In this document: positions 22,861-31,690 of the stretch, one piece after another
Layout: every line of letters begins with the position of its first letter
Numbering within the stretch: position 1 is the stretch's first letter
Origin: Ophiura sarsii
Lineage: Eukaryota > Echinodermata > Ophiuroidea > Amphilepidida > Ophiuridae
DNA: 64,000 nucleotides
Direction of reading: 5' to 3'
NCBI GenBank assembly: GCA_035610835.1
Contig: CM069441.1
Coordinates: 85,600,677 to 85,664,676 of the forward strand
Made by a program: the position numbers and the translations under genes
The notes under the pieces: generated by a model
The model's database searches: none
Told to the model about the DNA's origin: nothing
What the model saw: only the letters and a program-made list of their open reading frames with translations

Positions 22861-24491
22861 GAAGGAAACCAAAACAGTTGTTATTATGATAGTCATGAGT
22901 TGCAGTTGATTTTTTTTTTTTGCTCCTGGTAAAAGTCATTTGATTTTTATAAGTGACGAGAGACATCTACATTCTATTTGAGCAAAAGAGAGTGTAAAAA
23001 GAACTTGTGTATGGTAAACATAATGTATCCACTAATACATCGGTAAAGGCAAGTGACATAGCATAATGTAATTTCAGAAAAATTGGAAAGGTATATACCT
23101 CGGATGAGCTTCACATATTAGTGAAGTATTGAATATTTCGATACCAATGTGTAAGGTATGTGTAGTGTGAAATCCGTCACAACCATCTATAAAACAATGA
23201 ATCAATATGAAGTACCTATCCCATGAAGAGAAAAAAGTGCAGTTATGAAAATTATAGGCCTACAGTTGAACTGCTGCTGTAAATCACCTTTGCTATGATG
23301 AGTTAGGTTTTAGAATATATCGTAAAATGATCGATTAAGATTGGGTTTGGTATGTTTTGATGAACAACAGCATGTGTTGTAAAATCATCTTTTTGTATAA
23401 TTCTGAAATTACCTAGAAACACTGTAAAGGAGTGTGACATTATAATAATGCTTTAACTATGTATAAAATGATAACTTCGGAAAGTTTTATTGAAGTTCGT
23501 GAAAAGTTCTATTCCATTCCATGGAGAGCTTTTAAGGCGTGTAGACAGGGGAACTAGTTCTTATAAGCATTAAAATACTTTCTTTCTTTTTTTGAACTTT
23601 TCTTTCTCCAAACAAATAGAACCACCCATACCTTATTTAAAGTATTAAGAAGATGACTTTATTGACACTCTTTTTCAAAATAATAGTTTGAAATCTGCAA
23701 GTAGTTAGGAATGGCAAAACAATTAATTCAAAAACGTTCATATGCAAATTGGAGAAAATGGGGAATTTATAAGATTCTTTATGATTTTTTTTCTTAAAGT
23801 AGAAACACTGTAATTTGTTTAGCACACCAGGAGAAGAAACAGTTTATAATAGAAATGTCACAGACCCAATATTGGTGAATTTTGATGGCCCCGAATTCTA
23901 TCGAGCATAATATGGGCCTTATCTAGAAATGCTAAAATAGGAGAATATGCCCCAAACAACATTAACATTGTTGGAGTGTTTTTATTTTACAGAAGCTAGA
24001 ACTCAATGGTTTTATTTTTGCTTACATGGGGCCAAGGGGTGTTAGTTGTGATTGCAATGCAAATTTATTTTGAAACCGCTGTCCAACTGAAAAACTGAAC
24101 ATCAAAAAAATCATCTTTTTGGTGAAAAATACCTCGTAAATTGGAAAAACTATCATAATTTTCTCTAAGAATAGAAACACTGATGCTTAGTTTATACTGT
24201 ATTTATAAAGAGGACTCTATCAATAACTTATCATTGGAAAATCACTTTGAAAACTTTAACTTGTAAGCAATGGCAATGCCATTTATCAAATAACATGTAT
24301 TTTGAAGTAAGGAAAAAAAGGTGAAATTACGCAATTTTTGTGATAAGTTTTTTTCTAAAATTAGAAACACTGTGATTTTTTTAGCGCACTGGAAGAATGA
24401 GACTATCATAGGGATGCCACATACCCAATATGAGTGCATTTTGCCGACCCCCTTCTTCCGCCAACCTGCTGGTCCTTATCTTTATTGACAC

Positions 24492-25092
24492 TTAAATATC
24501 AACTGTCCTTAATGTTCTACCGGCCCGGTACGGGCGAGAAAAGGGGATTTCTTTTGGGGGCAAATTTGCATCAGCAAAAGCGGGGATTTGTATTTTTTGG
24601 GGGAAGAAGAAGGAACATTTTTTAATGTTGATATTTGATATTATTTTTCGTGCCCCGTTCCTATGTTAAATGTATTCATTTCTCATAGAACGGGGCACGA
24701 AATTTTGTGCCCCGTCCTATGTAAAATTAGTACAATTATTGGGGACGGGGCACCAAATAGTCTGATTATTTTGACGGAGTAAAGCTAAGATTTTTCTATG
24801 ATGCGGTTTATTCCGTTTTGAAGATGATTCCTATCATTTTAAAAGCTACTTTGTGAATACTATGACGGAGTAAAGCTAGTGTTGTTTTATGATGGTGTTT
24901 ATTCCGTTTTGAAGATGATTCCTAAAATTATAAAAGCTACTTTGTGAATATTTTACGGAGTAAAGCTAATAATGTTCTATGATGCGGTTTATTCCGTTTT
25001 AAAGATCATTCCTAAAATTATAAAAGCTACTTTCTGATTATTTTGACGGAGTAAAGCTAAGATTTTTCTATGATTAATCAAGAACGAAAGTT
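24492..25092 (+). repeat. Left arm, inner part, with four ~91-bp subrepeats
   Basis: Begins at the duplicated TTAA, then AATATCAACTGTCCTTAATG, a CTCGCCCG-like block and two GGGGCACG/CGTGCCCC blocks. Four units starting with (G)ACGGAGTAAAGCTA at 24773, 24864, 24954 and 25045 follow, each also carrying GGTTTATTCCGTTTT and GATGATTCCTA. The mirror image is at 29900-30646. The evenly spaced ACGGAGTAAAGCT words are candidate transposase-binding sites (inference). Confidence 0.88.
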
Positions 25093-25148
25093 AGAGGTTC
25101 GAAGGCGATCAGACGATGCGCGGGCAAACGGCGGGAGTATCTATGACT
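25073..25148 (+). pseudogene. Joined fragments of 18S and 28S rRNA genes
   Basis: ATTAATCAAGAACGAAAGTT, then AGAGGTTCGAAGGCGATCAG (25073-25112), matches the conserved 18S rRNA segment that contains GAACGAAAG and GGTTCGAAG. It is followed after a few bases by CGCGGGCAAACGGCGGGAGT and CTATGACT (25119-25148), which matches the conserved 28S segment near the R1/R2 insertion region, with a few substitutions. A partial inverted copy of the 18S piece lies at 25284-25303, inside a ~43-bp inverted repeat (25050-25092 / 25284-25326). The matches rest on memory of conserved rRNA; the fragments are too short to be functional. Confidence 0.72.
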
Positions 25149-25374
25149 GGGTTGATAGCCCTGCGGGGCCAATCTAAATCCAAATGTTTGAACTAGCCTT
25201 GAAACAATTTATGTGAATGTATGAATGTGTGATCCGATCGAGAGATCCCAATCAAAATGTTAAAATCCAATAATTATTACTCAAACTTTCGTTCTTGATT
25301 AATCATAGAAAAATCTTAGCTTTACTCTTACTTACTTAAATTGATGAAAATAAAAGAAACTAATACTTACATGT

Positions 25375-25913
25375 CTAATTGAAGTCATCCGCGCTACTAC
25401 CACTCCATGTAGCAGCTTTACGGTATGGCGGCGGCGACAAGTAGAAACTGGCTCTTTGGGCTCTCTTCCTCTTGGGCGCTGGTGTCTTACGCAGCTTGCA
25501 CTTCATTCGGCTCTTACGGGAATTCTCCACCAAATCATCACTGGCACTCTCTGGCTGCCATTCACGTGGGCAGGCCACGGTGGTGTGGCTGGTGCGGGCC
25601 GGTCTCGGGGCGGGTTTGGCGATCACGGCAAATGCTGCGGCAGACACGGACGGTTCCAGATCGGCGATGGCGTGGGTTGAACTGCTTAGTTCATCAAAAC
25701 ACCCTGCGGACATGTCTGGTTGATTTACGCGTACAATGTTTATCCGAGGCGATAGAGGATACACCCTACACATTTGGCTGTCTGGGGCCGCTTCATCTCC
25801 AGATTCTACGGGATCTTCTGCATCGCGGGATCCGGCTGCATCGTCATCATCTTCTTCACTAGGAATATACTCCATTTCTATCAGGGGATCTTCTGCATCG
25901 CGGGCTGCATCGT
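25375..25913 (-). CDS. Accessory acidic-repeat protein, exon 2 (C-terminal)
   Basis: On the minus strand an acceptor (ATTCACTTCACAG) ends at 25914. The exon starts with the two bases that complete the split Asp codon and stays open for 178 codons to TAG at 25375. It opens with two more copies of the acidic unit (DAARDAEDPLIEMEYIPS, then a shorter DAEDPVESG copy). A Ser/Ala-rich middle follows, then a basic C-terminus (KCKLRKTP, KRKRAQR) that resembles a nuclear signal, and an aromatic tail. No enzyme motif. It lies in the same composite element and on the same strand as the transposase. Confidence 0.7.
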
Positions 25914-26203
25914 CTGTGAAGTGAATAATGGAATTATATTGTAAAATGAGTAAGTAGAAAATAGTAATTATAAAAATGATTTTAAAACTTTGAAACTTCG
26001 TTTGTTAACCAACGATAGCATGTTGAATTCCCCGTTGAATTTGACCCAGAAGTTACATCATTTGCAGTAATTTGTTTTGCTAATGAAAAACTCCGATATT
26101 ATAGTCTGTTGTATGTCATCGCCAACAATTAAATAGATATAGGGCCTATCAATCTGGCTGATGAGATTTTGCTTTAATAACGGTAGAAAATTATATAACG
26201 TAC

Positions 26204-26471
26204 CGTGGCTATAAAAGCCTATTCGCCCTTCCTCCTCCAACTGTTGAAGAGTTTCAAGAGTATTATCGGTCGCCGGCGATGTTTCTTCCTCTCCTGCACT
26301 AGGACAATATTCCACTTCTATCATGGGATCTTCTGCCTCGCGAGCTGCATCGTCATCATCTTCTTCACTCATGTCACTAGGAATATACTCCACTTCTACC
26401 ATGGGATCTTCTGCATCGCGGGCTGCATCGTCATCATCTGCTTCACTTGAATATTTTTCTAATGTTAACAT
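26204..26471 (-). CDS. Accessory acidic-repeat protein, exon 1
   Basis: The chosen ATG (26471-26469) has A at -3 and opens MLTLEKYSSEADDDD. An upstream in-frame ATG at 26534 lies inside a palindrome and is less likely. The exon carries two copies of the unit DAARDAEDPMVEVEYIPS (the second EAEDPMIEVEYCPS), then LETLQQLEEEGRIGFYSH, and ends at the donor GTACGT (26203) in phase 1. Joining to 25913 restores one Asp codon and yields another copy of the repeat, giving a 268-residue protein after removal of a 290-bp GT-AG intron. It lies 235 bp downstream of the transposase gene on the same strand. It might assist transposition or act as a DNA mimic; both are speculation. Confidence 0.7.
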
Positions 26472-26510
26472 TTTCGTCTCTTTGATTTGACTTGTTTTCT
26501 GGTTGTGATC

Positions 26511-26610
26511 AAATTTAATATGGGGAGCAATCAAATAATATTATTATCCAATGTTCTAGAAGTAGAACATTGGATAATAATATTATTTGATTGCTCCCCA
26601 TATTAAATTT
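26511..26610. repeat. 100-bp near-perfect palindrome between the two minus-strand genes
   Basis: Two 48-base arms, beginning AAATTTAATATGGGGAGCAA and ending with the reverse complement, flank a 4-base GAAG centre; I see no mismatch in the arms. It could form a cruciform or an RNA hairpin. It lies between the transposase polyadenylation signal and the start of the accessory gene. Confidence 0.95.
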
Positions 26611-26613
26611 GTA

Positions 26614-26619
26614 TTTATT
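26614..26619 (-). terminator. Polyadenylation signal downstream of the transposase gene
   Basis: TTTATT on the plus strand reads AATAAA on the minus strand, 88 bases after the transposase stop codon and immediately before the palindrome. Confidence 0.5.
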
Positions 26620-26706
26620 TTTGCTAAATAAATTTGATTGAATTGAATGTATTTGCCATATTAAGAAGAATGAAAATAAATATTGAAAGTTAATTTCAAT
26701 GTTCAT

Positions 26707-27900
26707 TTAAATTCCATCAAAATAAATTGTAGGTGTAGGCCTACCACTGATGTCAGCCATGATTTCCCATCCTCCAACTTCACCAGGCGTTGTCCACGTA
26801 TCAAATAGCGGGTTGGGAGCGGTCATGACAGCTGGCGCGGCATCGCCGGCGTAAATGGTAGTTAAATACGTGAAAAAGCACTGGTACACGTTTTGGCCTT
26901 TATGGTGGTTGCGCCACATAACCTCGGCGAGGTGCCCCTCAAAATTATGGATGCTCGTACCGGACATTCTCTGGAAGTGGGCCTTGGCATGCTTCCACGC
27001 GCCCTCCATACGATTAGTGTGCACTTTGAGACGCTCACGGGTCTGAACATTACAGTAATACTTCACGTACTGATATTTATGGATCACCGTGAAGTGTTGA
27101 TATCCGCGCCCGAGCGAATTCAAATCCGAGTACGCGCCCCACCCGTCCGTGTAGATCATGGACCCGGGGGCAACGTGCCGCACGATTATTGCCGTCAGTG
27201 TAGCCTTGTCACGTTTGTCGACTGGGTATAATATCATGCGCCCCGATGCTCTTTCTATCAACCCAACTATCCACACTTTCTGTCCCGTGTGAGGGTTACC
27301 GCGGTGGTACTTGCATTTTTTTCCAAAGAGGCTTTCATCAACTTCAACTTCCCCGCTCAGGGGGCTCAGTTGCATCTTGCCATTGATGACCTCATCCCAC
27401 ACATACTGCACGAATAAATCGCGTATGAAACTTGCCCAGTGGACAGCCGTCGACTTGTAAGTAACGTTGCTGAACATGGTACATTTTAGCAACGTGTGTC
27501 CATCCAGGTAGTTTTTCATGAAATTTAAAACATCTGGCAGTGGCAGTCTAAAGCCGTAGAAATAGCTATACAGCCTCACCGTGCGCTCAAAGTTGTGGCC
27601 TTGTTTCCGGCATCGCCACCCGTAGCCATCCAGGCGTTCTTTCCGCTCGACAAGGCGGCACGGCGTTCCGCACTTGTCACAGATGACATTACTCGCTAGT
27701 AGGCCTTTACTCATCAGCCACCGTATCAGGATAATACCGGGTGCCATCAACAGGGCATAAAAGGTGAACGGGTTATTGAGGTCGGCAAAATTCGTCCAGG
27801 CAAAATCCGAATCCGGGGCATGACGCTTGCCAAACCACCCGCCACCGTGTCGCGTTCTCTCGCGGTCGCGCCCGCCATCCTCATTTCTCTCATCACCCAT
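26707..27900 (-). CDS. Merlin-type (IS1595/ISXO2) DDE transposase, 397 aa, intact
   Basis: A single-exon frame with no break. It has a charged Gly/Arg-rich N-terminus and a helix near residues 45-70. A zinc-ribbon-like segment (CDKC at 74-77, Cys97, His102) follows, as in IS1595-family proteins. A DDE/N core follows: VDES with Asp188, KVWIVGLIER, YTDGWGAY with Asp252, and HTNRMEGAW with Glu299, then WRNHHKGQNVY. These motifs are those of ISXO2-like domains, which in animals belong to Merlin DNA transposons that cut and paste through terminal inverted repeats. The length is within the family's range. An AATAAA signal lies 3' of it. The frame is intact and all three acidic residues are present, so the copy is young or under selection. 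No host-gene fusion seen. Confidence 0.92.
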   Translation of the reverse strand: MGDERNEDGGRDRERTRHGGGWFGKRHAPDSDFAWTNFADLNNPFTFYALLMAPGIILIRWLMSKGLLASNVICDKCGTPCRLVERKERLDGYGWRCRKQGHNFERTVRLYSYFYGFRLPLPDVLNFMKNYLDGHTLLKCTMFSNVTYKSTAVHWASFIRDLFVQYVWDEVINGKMQLSPLSGEVEVDESLFGKKCKYHRGNPHTGQKVWIVGLIERASGRMILYPVDKRDKATLTAIIVRHVAPGSMIYTDGWGAYSDLNSLGRGYQHFTVIHKYQYVKYYCNVQTRERLKVHTNRMEGAWKHAKAHFQRMSGTSIHNFEGHLAEVMWRNHHKGQNVYQCFFTYLTTIYAGDAAPAVMTAPNPLFDTWTTPGEVGGWEIMADISGRPTPTIYFDGI

Positions 27901-28322
27901 CGCTCAAAACCGATTTTGCGGAAAGATATTTATAAATCAAACACAAAAAACAGAATGAGGATTTCAGCAGGGGTATGTCACTGAGCTTGCCGATCGGGTC
28001 CACTTTTAAATTGAACTTAGTCAGCATAGAATTGGGGGCGCTATACCGATCAGGCGTGATGATTGTAAGCAGACGACGCAACGCTGGCCACGCGTCTCTC
28101 AGACGACCCAATTTGGCAACGGGAGTGCACCATTTTGAATTATTTTTAACAGTCATCGCCCGGTTAACGATAAAAATCCTTTTAATTATGATGTATTTGT
28201 CAAAATGATAGTTTAAAATTCGCGATTACGTGTTATTCACTACGAATTCAAAATTTAGGTTTCGCGTGGCCACCGTCGTCTGTTTAAATCTACAGCGCCC
28301 CCAAACCTATGCTGACTAACAT
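27901..28322. repeat. 5' region of the transposase gene with an imperfect inverted repeat
   Basis: TTAGTCAGCATAG...GGGGGCGCT near 28017-28042 and CAGACGACG...GGCCACGCG near 28068-28094 have inverted partners in CGCGTGGCCACCGTCGTCTG and AGCGCCCCCAAACCTATGCT at 28263-28313. The arms are about 60 bp, with an extra stretch in the left arm. They may be ends of an original shorter Merlin or a regulatory foldback. An 87-residue minus-strand frame here (27893-28156) overlaps the transposase ATG and has no family resemblance. Confidence 0.55.
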
Positions 28323-29039
28323 GCCGTTTAACCTGCCGTTAAACCTGGTTAAACATTGTTAAACGCGTTAAACGCCGGTCACCGACACATTCCGGACGAT
28401 AACCATAATTTATTCAAATATGCAAAAGGGTCCGTTTTCGCTACGTACGTTAGTATACGACTTTCCTATCCCAAAGTTAATAGTATCCCTGATTTCAGTC
28501 AACTTACCTATATTATATCAGGCCATTTTTAAAAGCTTGAAGACAATTCAACAGGTGGTGGGCGCTTTTTGGGTTTAGTTGTAGAATTACGTCACATTCC
28601 CAACAAAAGAAATCACTCTTCAGTTAAACGGTGCGGTTTAGTGCAACAATCCCAACAAAAGAAATCACTCTTCAGTTAAACGGTGCGGTTTAGTGCAACA
28701 ATGATATTGACATTTTTTACAATGATTGACGTGTCACGTCACCGCTAATTGGTGTCGCGTGGCCAGTATGCATCAGGTATCACACTTTAACCGCAACATC
28801 TTATGATGGGTTTGATTGGCAGGTAATCAAGGCTTTCTGTCGCGTGGCATATGTGTGTAGTTGCATACCGGCTATTGTATCGGCATACCTAACTAAATGA
28901 TAACACAATGGATGTTGCAATTGATACTTGAGAATGAAACTCCAAACTCGTTTACCTTTTTGACTGACAGCCGAAATTGTGAAAACAGAGCGCGCGCCTT
29001 TTCCCCATTTTAATAGACGAAATTATTAACATCGTCTGC
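28323..29039. repeat. 52-bp duplication and spacer inside the element
   Basis: TCCCAACAAAAGAAATCACT starts at 28598 and 28650 (two exact units). GTCGCGTGGC recurs near 28754 and 28838. GTTAAAC/CCGTTAAAC words cluster near 28326-28370. No exon recognised. Confidence 0.65.
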
Positions 29040-29282
29040 TGTACTAAAACTCATCAACTTTCTGATTATTTTTACGGAGTAAAGCTATGTTTATTCCGTT
29101 TTGAAGATGATTCCTATGATCATTTATACAGTCAAATATCAACATTAAAAAATGTTCCTTCTTCTTCACCCCAAAAAAATACAAATCCCCGCTTTTGCTA
29201 GCGCAAATTTCCCCCCAGAAGAAATGCCCTTTTCTCGCCCTCCGGGCCGGTACAACATTGAGGACAGTTGATATTTTAACCG
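29040..29282 (+). repeat. Extra copy of an arm segment
   Basis: ACGGAGTAAAGCTATGTTTA and GTTTTGAAGATGATTCCTAT are arm subrepeats. They are followed by TCAAATATCAACATTAAAAA through the TTTTCTCGCCC and GGACAGTTGATATT blocks, matching 30408-30552 in the same orientation. This is a third copy of the inner-arm segment, ending directly at the telomere-like array. Confidence 0.82.
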
Positions 29283-29402
29283 TTAGGGTTAGGGTTAAGA
29301 TGTTAGGGTTAGGGTTAGAGTATTAGGGTTAGGGTTAAGATGTTAGGTAGGGCTAATCCTAACCCCAACCCCTAACCCTAACACCCTAACCCTAACCCTA
29401 AC
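29283..29402. repeat. Head-to-head telomere-like repeats
   Basis: About 65 bases of degenerate TTAGGG repeats (TTAGGGTTAGGGTTAAGATG recurring) switch near 29350 to CCCTAA repeats in the opposite orientation, ending at 29402. The order (TTAGGG)n-(CCCTAA)n is the head-to-head arrangement. Isolated CCTAACCCTAACC also occurs near 29537. Confidence 0.9.
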
Positions 29403-29899
29403 CGCATCATAGAACAATCTTAGCTTTACTCCGTAAAAATATTAACAAAGTAGTGAAACGTAGGTTGGGTCTTGCCTTGTTATTCTTTTTGTTGGGTTTT
29501 ATCTCATTAATAAACCCGTTACCTGTATGTGTAATCCTAACCCTAACCAGTTGTATAGCTGCGACACGCATCACGGGAAAACATGCCATAAAAGGGCAAG
29601 CTAACTTTAACCCAAATCCTAACTCCTTGGTGATCATTATTACATTTTGGATTTGTCACATAAAAATGGACCAAAATGCCACAACATCCGCTAATAGGCG
29701 TGTTTATAGGCATCTTCTCTCTTTGCTACTTCTCTCTTGGCTGTTACATGCCCGTTCTCATGTTAATTGTACTAATTTACTAGCGCCTGCGGATCGCAAG
29801 CTGGTTTGTCATTATTTTTACGGAGTAAAGCTCAGGTATTTCTATGATGCGGTTTATTCCGTTTTGAAGATGATTCCTAACATTTTAAAAGGTACTTTG
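29403..29899. repeat. Disordered arm pieces
   Basis: A GCATCATAGAACAATCTTAG piece (minus-orientation subrepeat), a unique stretch, a truncated GCCCGTTCTCATGTTAATTG piece and a plus-orientation ACGGAGTAAAGCTC subrepeat near 29820. A plus-strand frame of about 149 codons covers these pieces and is not considered a gene. Confidence 0.6.
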
Positions 29900-30646
29900 T
29901 GAATACTATGACGGAGTAAATGTTTCTCATAAAACTCTTCAGCATAATGATTTTTAAAACGGAATAAACCGCATCATAGAAAACTCTTAGCTTTACTCCG
30001 TCAAAATAATCAGAAAGTAGCTTTTATAATTTTAGGAATGATCTTTAAAACGGAATAAACCGCATCATAGAACATTATTAGCTTTACTCCGTAAAAATAT
30101 TCACAAAGTAGCTTTTATAATTTTAGGAATCATCTTAAAAGCGGAATAAACACTATCATAAAACAACACTAGCTTTACTCCGTCATAGTATTCACAAAGT
30201 AGCTTTTAAAATGATAGGAATCATCTTCAAAACGGAATAAACCGCATCATAGAAAAATCTTAGCTTTACTCCGTCAAAATAATCAGACTATTTGGTGCCC
30301 CGTCCCCAATAATTGTACTAATTTTACATAGGACGGGGCACAAAATTTCGTGCCCCGTTCTATGAGAAATGAATACATTTAACATAGGAACGGGGCACGA
30401 AAAATAATATCAAATATCAACATTAAAAAATGTTCCTTCTTCTTCCCCCAAAAAATACAAATCCCCGCTTTTGCTGACGCAAATTTGCCCCCAAAAGAAA
30501 TCCCCTTTTCTCGCCCGTACCGGGCCGGTAGAACATTAAGGACAGTTGATATTTAAACCCCTTATATATAATCATGTTTGGTGACCCGTCCCCATGTTAA
30601 ATGTGTTAATTTTCCATAGAACGGGGCGCGAAACATGATTATATAT
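29900..30646 (-). repeat. Right arm, inner part
   Basis: Mirror of 24492-25092 plus the adjoining part of 20400-20511. Units with TAGCTTTACTCCGT near 29988, 30080, 30171 and 30263 are spaced as in the left arm. The CGTGCCCC blocks, the TTCTTCCCCC/CTCGCCCG block and GTTGATATTTAAACCCC follow. The last is the intact version of the site that is split by the 4-kb element in the left arm. Confidence 0.9.
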
Positions 30647-31147
30647 CGTCAGCCTGCTTCGATAATTGCCTAACTCACTTTTCAGCAAAATTGAGTTTTT
30701 TGCATAAATCGTGACTTCATTACATTATGCACATGCTGTTATAATACCTAAGTCATTGACCAATCAAAAGTTTTGATAAATGAAGAGATTTGTTGCAAAA
30801 AGGCCACCAAACCACTCTAACATGTTACTCATTTTGCATTATTGAATTTGCATTGACAAATCCATGGAATTAATCAAATTATTGTATGGCTGTGTTCATC
30901 CGTTTCTATATGACTTGGATTAGTGCATCCATGCACGCCAATCCTCAATTGGCGTAATCCTCAATTGGCGTGCATGGATGCACTAATCCAAGTCACATCA
31001 ACAATACAAGCATCATTCCACATAATGAATATCCATCCATCAATAATGCAAAATGAGTAACAGGTACAAAGGTAACAGGTTTCATACTTTTGTTGTTTTC
31101 TAAGAACTAGAAAAAATGAGTTAGGCAATTATCGAAGCAGGCTGACG
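30647..31147. mobile_element. 0.5-kb foldback insertion in the right arm
   Basis: CGTCAGCCTGCTTCGATAAT at 30647 is mirrored exactly at 31128-31147. Further inverted blocks (GTTACTCATTTTGCATTATT; GGATTAGTGCATCCATGCAC) reach the centre, near 30960. The AT-rich target, ATATAT on both sides, corresponds to the TATATATA palindrome centre near 20412 in the other arm, which lacks the insertion. The element is nearly all inverted repeat. Confidence 0.88.
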
Positions 31148-31555
31148 ATATATAATCATGTTTCGCGCCCCGTTCTATGGAAAATTAGTACAATTAACAT
31201 GGGGACGGGTCACCAAACATGATTATATATACATACACACAGATTGGACTACAAGAACAACAAGAAATCATACAAGTTACATATTGTCAATTTATCATTG
31301 AATACTTCATTTATTTCAACATTATTTCAACATTTCAACAAATCTAATAAAATAACATCGACAATCCATCTCCGGTTATATCTGAGAAACTGCGCCAGTA
31401 AGATGATAGCGCGCCATCAATAGTTTGTTGCTATTTTATACGATACGTTATTATTACGGCACATGAGGGCGTAATTAGTTTTTAGTAAGCTAGGGAGTCT
31501 GATGACGTATGATGACGTCACGCCAGAGCTCGGGTACGTATAACATGATATTGCC
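31148..31555 (-). repeat. Right arm, outer part
   Basis: Reverse complement of 20016-20412, with small differences. It includes ATAATCATGTTTCGCGCCCC, TCTGAGAAACTGCGCCAGTA, ATGACGTCACGCCAGAGCTC and the terminal CGTATAACATGATATTGCC. Confidence 0.88.
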
Positions 31556-31690
31556 ATTATTCCTCGGCGACTTGCTCGGAGTAAACTAACTTTAAAAAAT
31601 AAGCTTATTTTTGATTTTGTCGAGAATCGACTAGCATATTCACTAAGAAAGATGTGTTCAAGTGTGAATATTTTCATGCGTTATATAAAA

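Larger units (their letters stand above)
20512..24491. mobile_element. 4-kb insertion in the left arm, TTAA target site
   Basis: GTGTAAATAAAG at 20512 and CTTTATTGACAC ending at 24491 are inverted and flanked by TTAA (20508-20511, 24492-24495). The opposite arm keeps the uninterrupted site (GGGGTTTAAATATCAACTG, as reverse complement of 30542-30560). It therefore shows both the insertion and a TTAA duplication. A second inverted block follows inside (GGAAGAAGGGGGTCGGCAAA at 20552 and its mirror near 24440-24460). The interior holds a 4-unit tandem array, many CAGTGTTTCTA words and one small open frame (22687-22860). No transposase recognised; a TTAA duplication is typical of piggyBac-type elements. 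Confidence 0.85.
20016..31555. mobile_element. 11.5-kb composite inverted-repeat element with Merlin transposase
   Basis: GGCAATATCATGTTATACG begins at 20017 and its reverse complement ends at 31555. The inverted match continues inward through GAGCTCTGGCGTGACGTCAT, TTACTGGCGCAGTTTCTCAG and GGGGCGCGAAACATGATTAT. The left arm is interrupted by a 4-kb insertion (20512-24491), the right arm by a 0.5-kb insertion (30647-31147). With these removed, both arms are about 1.1 kb. The interior (about 25093-29899) carries a transposase and an acidic accessory gene, both on the minus strand. A target duplication at the outer ends could not be defined. The element may be a Merlin with greatly grown arms, or a foldback element that captured a Merlin. 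Confidence 0.82.

Noticed and set aside
25425..25862. Plus-strand frames opposite accessory exon 2
   Set aside because: The minus strand gives a spliced repeat protein with matching exon phases; the plus frames lack any structure.
27893..28156. 87-codon minus-strand frame overlapping the transposase start
   Set aside because: It overlaps the transposase ATG by 8 bases, has no family resemblance and lies in an inverted repeat.
29453..29902. 149-codon plus-strand frame with hydrophobic start
   Set aside because: It runs across arm subrepeats (GTTAATTGTACTAATTTACT, ACGGAGTAAAGCT) and telomere-like pieces, has no recognisable domain, and the hydrophobic start follows from AT-rich sequence.
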